Origin: Deltaproteobacteria bacterium HGW-Deltaproteobacteria-19
GTDB taxonomy: Bacteria > Desulfobacterota > Syntrophia > Syntrophales > PHBD01
Length of the DNA stretch: 45,574 nucleotides
Direction: 5' to 3'
Assembly: GCA_002841865.1 (NCBI GenBank)
Contig: PHBD01000028.1
Location: 1-45,574, forward strand
Notes under the pieces: model-generated
Databases searched by the model: none
The model's input: the letters and a program-made list of their open reading frames with translations, nothing else
What the model was told of the DNA's origin: nothing
Part shown: one piece after another, positions 42,377 through 45,574 of the stretch
Layout of the letters: each line of letters begins with the position of its first letter
How positions within the stretch are numbered: the stretch's first letter is position 1
Made by a program: the position numbers and the translations under genes

Positions 42377-43365
42377 TGCCGGGAGCACTCACGCCTGCCT
42401 GCCTTCCTCCATGGAACACTGTTTTGCGGAAAGTTGGTGTGTTACGGGGTCGGCGAGGCGTCCGGCAGGTTCCAATCCTGCTGCTTCCCCGTCCCGCGTG
42501 ACGGCAAGCCGACAGGGACTCAGAGGGTGATCAGAAAAAACATGATGGTGAAATATACGTACTTAATCATGGTTAGAAAGGCAGCCCCCTTTTCAAAACA
42601 GGTTTCGTCCCATGGCGGTCGGACTCCACGCGACCACGGATCCAAGCCATGGTTTTTCTGACGTTCTGAAGCAGAGCCCATTGCAGGATGTCGATGTCGG
42701 TCTGGTAACTGTGGAACAGAATGTCGTTCCCGTGCACATCCCGGTAACGGATCCTGGCCTTGATGTCATCGCCGCTGCAGGCACTGTCCCTGATCCCGGC
42801 CATGTTGGTTTGCCAGATCGACTCCCTGTCTGTCGCCAGTTTTCCCGCCATTCGCATTCACCTGTTTCCCGCCCGATCGCCATCCAAACCCTTGACGCCG
42901 GCGCATTCCGTCCCTGGAGGCCTTGGATGCCCGGGAAGACGGGATTTGTGCGGCTGGTTCCGTCACAATGCCATCCGGCTTGACGGCCCGTGCCGCCGAT
43001 CTTGGACCGCATCGGCCATTCCGGAAAGATTCCCTGGAGGATCTGCACCCTTGCCCCGCTAACCCTTTCGGCTCGAAAGCTCGATAACTTGAATGATGTC
43101 GATCCTTCTTTACGGCCTGATTTCTTCTGCCGCCGGCATTGAAGGACATGTAACAAGCCGATATCAGTAGTAATGATATGATCCTGCAAGAATTTGCTTG
43201 ACCGGCAGGCCATCTTTTTATATTTGGCAATTGGTAATACCACAAGCTTGGTAACATGGTACGACAAACAAAAGATGTCCTGCAAGGCATCACCGGTTCC
43301 ATCGTCCATCGGCTGCAACAGGAGAAATCAACTAAGGACACGAAATCATTGCAGGAGGCAATCAC
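42377..43365. other. About 1-kb stretch with little coding signal
   Basis: Apart from one small minus-strand frame I find no convincing gene. A possible promoter for the next gene is TTGACC (43198-43203) with TATTTG after 17 or TATATT after 15 bases. A GCAGGTTCCAATCCTGC T-arm-like hairpin at 42471-42487 lacks the rest of a tRNA. Base composition falls toward 43100-43300. Confidence 0.5.
42573..42857 (-). CDS. Possible small protein, unknown
   Basis: The 94-residue frame has AGGTGA just upstream (better spaced for the second ATG, 42851). It encodes a mostly polar protein with segments such as GDDIKARIRYRDVHGNDILF and ILQWALLQNVRKTMAWI that look like ordinary folded protein rather than a shadow frame. 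I do not recognise it. A longer frame on the same strand (to 43318) overlaps it and looks less protein-like. Confidence 0.35.
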   Translation of the reverse strand: MRMAGKLATDRESIWQTNMAGIRDSACSGDDIKARIRYRDVHGNDILFHSYQTDIDILQWALLQNVRKTMAWIRGRVESDRHGTKPVLKRGLPF

Positions 43366-44865
43366 ATGGCGGATTACGATGTCATCGTCATCGGCGCCGG
43401 CTGCGGCGGCCTGAGCGCGGGGGCGCTCCTGGCCAGGCAGGGCCGCAGGGTGCTTGTGGTCGAGCAGAGCGGCATCATCGGGGGATGCTGCTCGACCTTT
43501 GAAAAGGAAGGATTCCGGTTCGATCTCGGCGCATCCCTGATCGAAGACGCCGAGGTGATCAACTGGTGCTTCGAGCGCCTCGGGACGTCCCTTCCGCAGG
43601 AAGTGGACCTGGTGTCCTGCGACCCCGTTTACGACGTCATCCTCAAGGACGGCACCCGGCTCAAATACCCCATCTCCAGCGAGGAATCGGCAAAGAGCAT
43701 CGGCGCCGTCGCACCGGGCGACGTCAAGGGCTGGCATGCCTACGCCGAGTACATGCAGGGGTTCCTCGACGCCGCCCTGAAGGGATTCTTCGTGGCGCCG
43801 GCAAACAGCAACGCCGACCTTGTCCGGCTGTTCCGAAAGACCCCCGAGCTCCTCCGCTACGGTCCCATGTTCGTAAGCAGCTACCAGGGTGTGATCGAGA
43901 AGTACTTCAAGGATCCGCGCATCCGGGAGTCCATCGCGTTTCAGAGCTTTTTCGGCGGCCTGCCTCCCAACACCTGCCCGGGCTATATTGCCATGGTCCC
44001 ATGGTCGGAACATGCCGGGATCTACTACAGCAAGGGAGGCATGATCGGCATTCCCCGCGCCCTCGAGCGCTGCGGCGGGAAACACGGCATGACCGTCCGC
44101 CTGAAAACGCGCGTGGACAGCGTGATCGTCCGGAACCGGCGCGCCCTGGGTGTGGTTCTTGCCGACGGCACTGAGATCACCTCCGATCTGGTGGTCTCGG
44201 ACATCAACGCCAAGCTGCTCTACCTGGAGATGATCGGGGAGGAGCACCTGCCCTGGCTGGCGCGCGTGGGAATCAAGAGTTACGAATACTCCATGGCGAC
44301 GCCCATGCTGTATCTCGGCGTGGATTACACACCTCCCCTGGAAGGGCATCACACCCTGATCACCCGGCCGATGGAGGAGCTGAACGACTACTGGTGGAAC
44401 GTCTACAAAAAGGGTCGTTTCGGAAACGAGCATTTCGGCATCGTCAGTTGGACCTCGCATTCCGATCCCGGACTGGCCCCGGAGGGCCACCACGTTCTCG
44501 TCCTGACCCTCCAGCCCGGTCCCTACCGGCTCCGGGGAACCGGCTGGGACGATTGCAAGTCCGCCCTGACCGAACAGATCATCCGGTACATGTCGGACCG
44601 CTATATCCCCGGCCTGGCCGACCACGTCAAAGTGGCCGAGCTTTCCACCCCCCTCGACTTCGAGCGGCGCCTGCTGTCTCCCGAGGGGGCCATCTATGCC
44701 CTGCGGCAGGATCTCACCAGCGGCGTCGCCTTCCGCCCCGCGGCGAAATCCAAGAGCATCAAGGGTCTGTACCTGGTCGGCGCCTCCACGCACCCCGGCG
44801 GCGGCGTCCCGACAACCATCGCCTCGGGGATGATCGCGGCCGACCTGATCCAAAAATACGAGTAG
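43366..44865 (+). CDS. FAD-dependent phytoene desaturase-like (CrtI family) oxidoreductase
   Basis: The 499-residue protein follows GCAGGAGG. The N-terminal dinucleotide-binding loop is VIVIGAGCGGLSAGALLA, followed by VVEQSGIIGGCCSTFEKEGFRFDLGAS. The C-terminal FAD motif is GLYLVGASTHPGGGVPTTIASG. These define the CrtI/carotenoid isomerase-like flavoprotein group. The family desaturates, isomerises or saturates polyenes and retinoids. No carotenoid synthase or prenyltransferase lies in view, so the substrate is unknown. A 44-residue membrane protein and a paralogue follow on the same strand. Confidence 0.88.
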   Translation: MADYDVIVIGAGCGGLSAGALLARQGRRVLVVEQSGIIGGCCSTFEKEGFRFDLGASLIEDAEVINWCFERLGTSLPQEVDLVSCDPVYDVILKDGTRLKYPISSEESAKSIGAVAPGDVKGWHAYAEYMQGFLDAALKGFFVAPANSNADLVRLFRKTPELLRYGPMFVSSYQGVIEKYFKDPRIRESIAFQSFFGGLPPNTCPGYIAMVPWSEHAGIYYSKGGMIGIPRALERCGGKHGMTVRLKTRVDSVIVRNRRALGVVLADGTEITSDLVVSDINAKLLYLEMIGEEHLPWLARVGIKSYEYSMATPMLYLGVDYTPPLEGHHTLITRPMEELNDYWWNVYKKGRFGNEHFGIVSWTSHSDPGLAPEGHHVLVLTLQPGPYRLRGTGWDDCKSALTEQIIRYMSDRYIPGLADHVKVAELSTPLDFERRLLSPEGAIYALRQDLTSGVAFRPAAKSKSIKGLYLVGASTHPGGGVPTTIASGMIAADLIQKYE

Positions 44866-44875
44866 GAGGACGGGA

Positions 44876-45010
44876 ATGAAAAAAAAGCTTCTCATCGCCG
44901 GCGTTGCCCTGGCCGTCATCGTCTACCTGAAGCAGCCGGAGCGGAAAAAGCGCTTCCTGAAGGAAATTCTGCGGCAGGTGCCGTTTCTCATCCCGCGCTA
45001 CTATGCGTGA
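44876..45010 (+). CDS. 44-residue membrane-associated protein
   Basis: A short gene with a strong AGGAGG site, ten bases after the oxidoreductase stop. The product starts MKKKLLIAGVALAVIVYL (one membrane helix) and continues with a basic amphipathic tail (KQPERKKRFLKEILRQV) ending FLIPRYYA. Tight spacing suggests co-expression, perhaps anchoring the flavoprotein at the membrane. The family is unknown. Confidence 0.65.
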   Translation: MKKKLLIAGVALAVIVYLKQPERKKRFLKEILRQVPFLIPRYYA

Positions 45011-45139
45011 AACGCGGTCTCCTTCACTCCAGCATGATTCCCCGGGCGGTGCGCGACGCGGGCCGCCGGTCGCGGCATTTCACGGCATGCGAGATCGAAG
45101 GTCCGTGCAAGATCCTATTGGAAAGGAGTTTCAGACATT

Positions 45140-45574
45140 ATGGCAGATTATGACGTAATTGTGATTGGTGCCGGACTGGGTGGCCTCTCCTCGGGGGCGC
45201 TCCTGGCCCATCATGGACTGAAGGTCCTGGTTTTGGAACAGAGCGACCGCATCGGCGGATGCTGTTCCACCTTTGAAAGGGACGGTTACCGTCACGATGT
45301 CGGGGCCTCCATTGTGGAGATCACGCAGCCCATCGAGCTGGTATTCAAAAAGCTGGGGACCCGGTTCGACAAGGAAGTGGAGCTGGTTCCCTGCGATCCC
45401 ATGTTCTCGGTCATGTACCGCAACGGCGAGCGCATCACGATCGAGAAATCCATCGAGGCCACGGGAAGGGTGATCGCCTCCATCTCGCCGGAGGACGGGC
45501 GGCGCTGGTTCGACTTCTGCGATTACTGCAGCGACATGATGGACGTCCTCCTGGACACCATTCTGTGCAGCCCC
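45140..45574 (+). CDS. Second CrtI-like FAD oxidoreductase, truncated by the window end
   Basis: 145 residues are visible. MADYDVIVIGAGLGGLSSGA and VLEQSDRIGGCCSTFERDGY are nearly the same as in the gene at 43366, then the two diverge (VEITQPIELVFKKLGT against IEDAEVINWCFERLGT). It is therefore a tandem paralogue with a probably different substrate or role. AAGGAG precedes the ATG by about 11 bases. The rest lies beyond the window. Confidence 0.88.
   Translation, partial: MADYDVIVIGAGLGGLSSGALLAHHGLKVLVLEQSDRIGGCCSTFERDGYRHDVGASIVEITQPIELVFKKLGTRFDKEVELVPCDPMFSVMYRNGERITIEKSIEATGRVIASISPEDGRRWFDFCDYCSDMMDVLLDTILCSP

Noticed and set aside
42471-42487. GCAGG-TTCCAAT-CCTGC hairpin resembling a tRNA T-arm, possibly of tRNA-Sec
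   Set aside because: The T-loop lacks the conserved G, and no D-arm, anticodon arm or paired acceptor is found, so no RNA gene is claimed.
42766-44919. Minus-strand frame of over 700 codons opposite the CrtI-like gene
   Set aside because: Most of it is antisense to a confidently identified flavoprotein; its upstream part has no domain or ribosome site.
1-45574. CRISPR array or defence system
   Set aside because: No regularly spaced repeats, cas genes, restriction-modification or toxin-antitoxin pairs were seen; the lone RHH gene lacks a toxin partner and lies next to rep.

Overview
The window reads as a chromosomal segment of a GC-rich Gram-negative bacterium, most likely a Desulfobacterota member near Syntrophus/Smithella. 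I infer this from the compact housekeeping gene order, the roughly 200-residue EF-Ts, the many TTG/GTG starts and the protein flavour; no database was searched. From the left edge to about 29.9 kb it is almost entirely core genome. It holds a biotin-dependent carboxylase pair, a membrane-anchored M23 peptidase, secA and argJ. The translation/lipid block follows: rpsB-tsf-pyrH-frr, then uppS-cdsA-dxr-rseP-tsaB with 1-4 nt overlaps, psd-pssA, asd, rsmD-coaD and an aspartate aminotransferase. metK lies on the minus strand. ispG, proS, relA/spoT, a cell-wall amidase, rph and rdgB complete the block.

Two things in the core stand out. rpsB has lost about 38 nt just after its sixteenth to seventeenth codon, which breaks the frame of an essential gene. 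The divergent metK is preceded by a leader that looks like a SAM-II/SAM-V type riboswitch aptamer, followed by an intrinsic terminator and preceded by a well-placed promoter. Around uppS and after relA lie copies of a roughly 116-bp repeat with terminal inverted repeats. A nested inverted repeat of about 180 bp fills the gap between the aminotransferase and metK.

At 29951-30027 is an intact tRNA-Pro(UGG). Its last 25 bases recur at 37953-37977 and bound an island of about 7.95 kb. Reading away from the tRNA, the island holds a zinc-finger tyrosine recombinase, a zinc-ribbon protein, an HUH-type replication initiator and a ribbon-helix-helix regulator, all on the minus strand. A consensus sigma-70 promoter drives this set, with a large palindrome behind it. 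On the plus strand the cargo is a small membrane protein, a KefB/YbaL-type cation:proton antiporter and an AT-rich tandem universal stress protein. This looks like an integrated, plasmid-like element carrying an ion-homeostasis/stress cargo. The probable native terminator of the tRNA now sits beyond the right attachment site.

To the right of the island come a small lipoprotein gene, an internally deleted IS256-type element of about 590 bp, and a soluble five-PAS hybrid histidine kinase. A poorly coding stretch of about 1 kb follows, and then two paralogous CrtI/phytoene-desaturase-like FAD oxidoreductases separated by a 44-residue membrane protein. The second oxidoreductase runs off the window.
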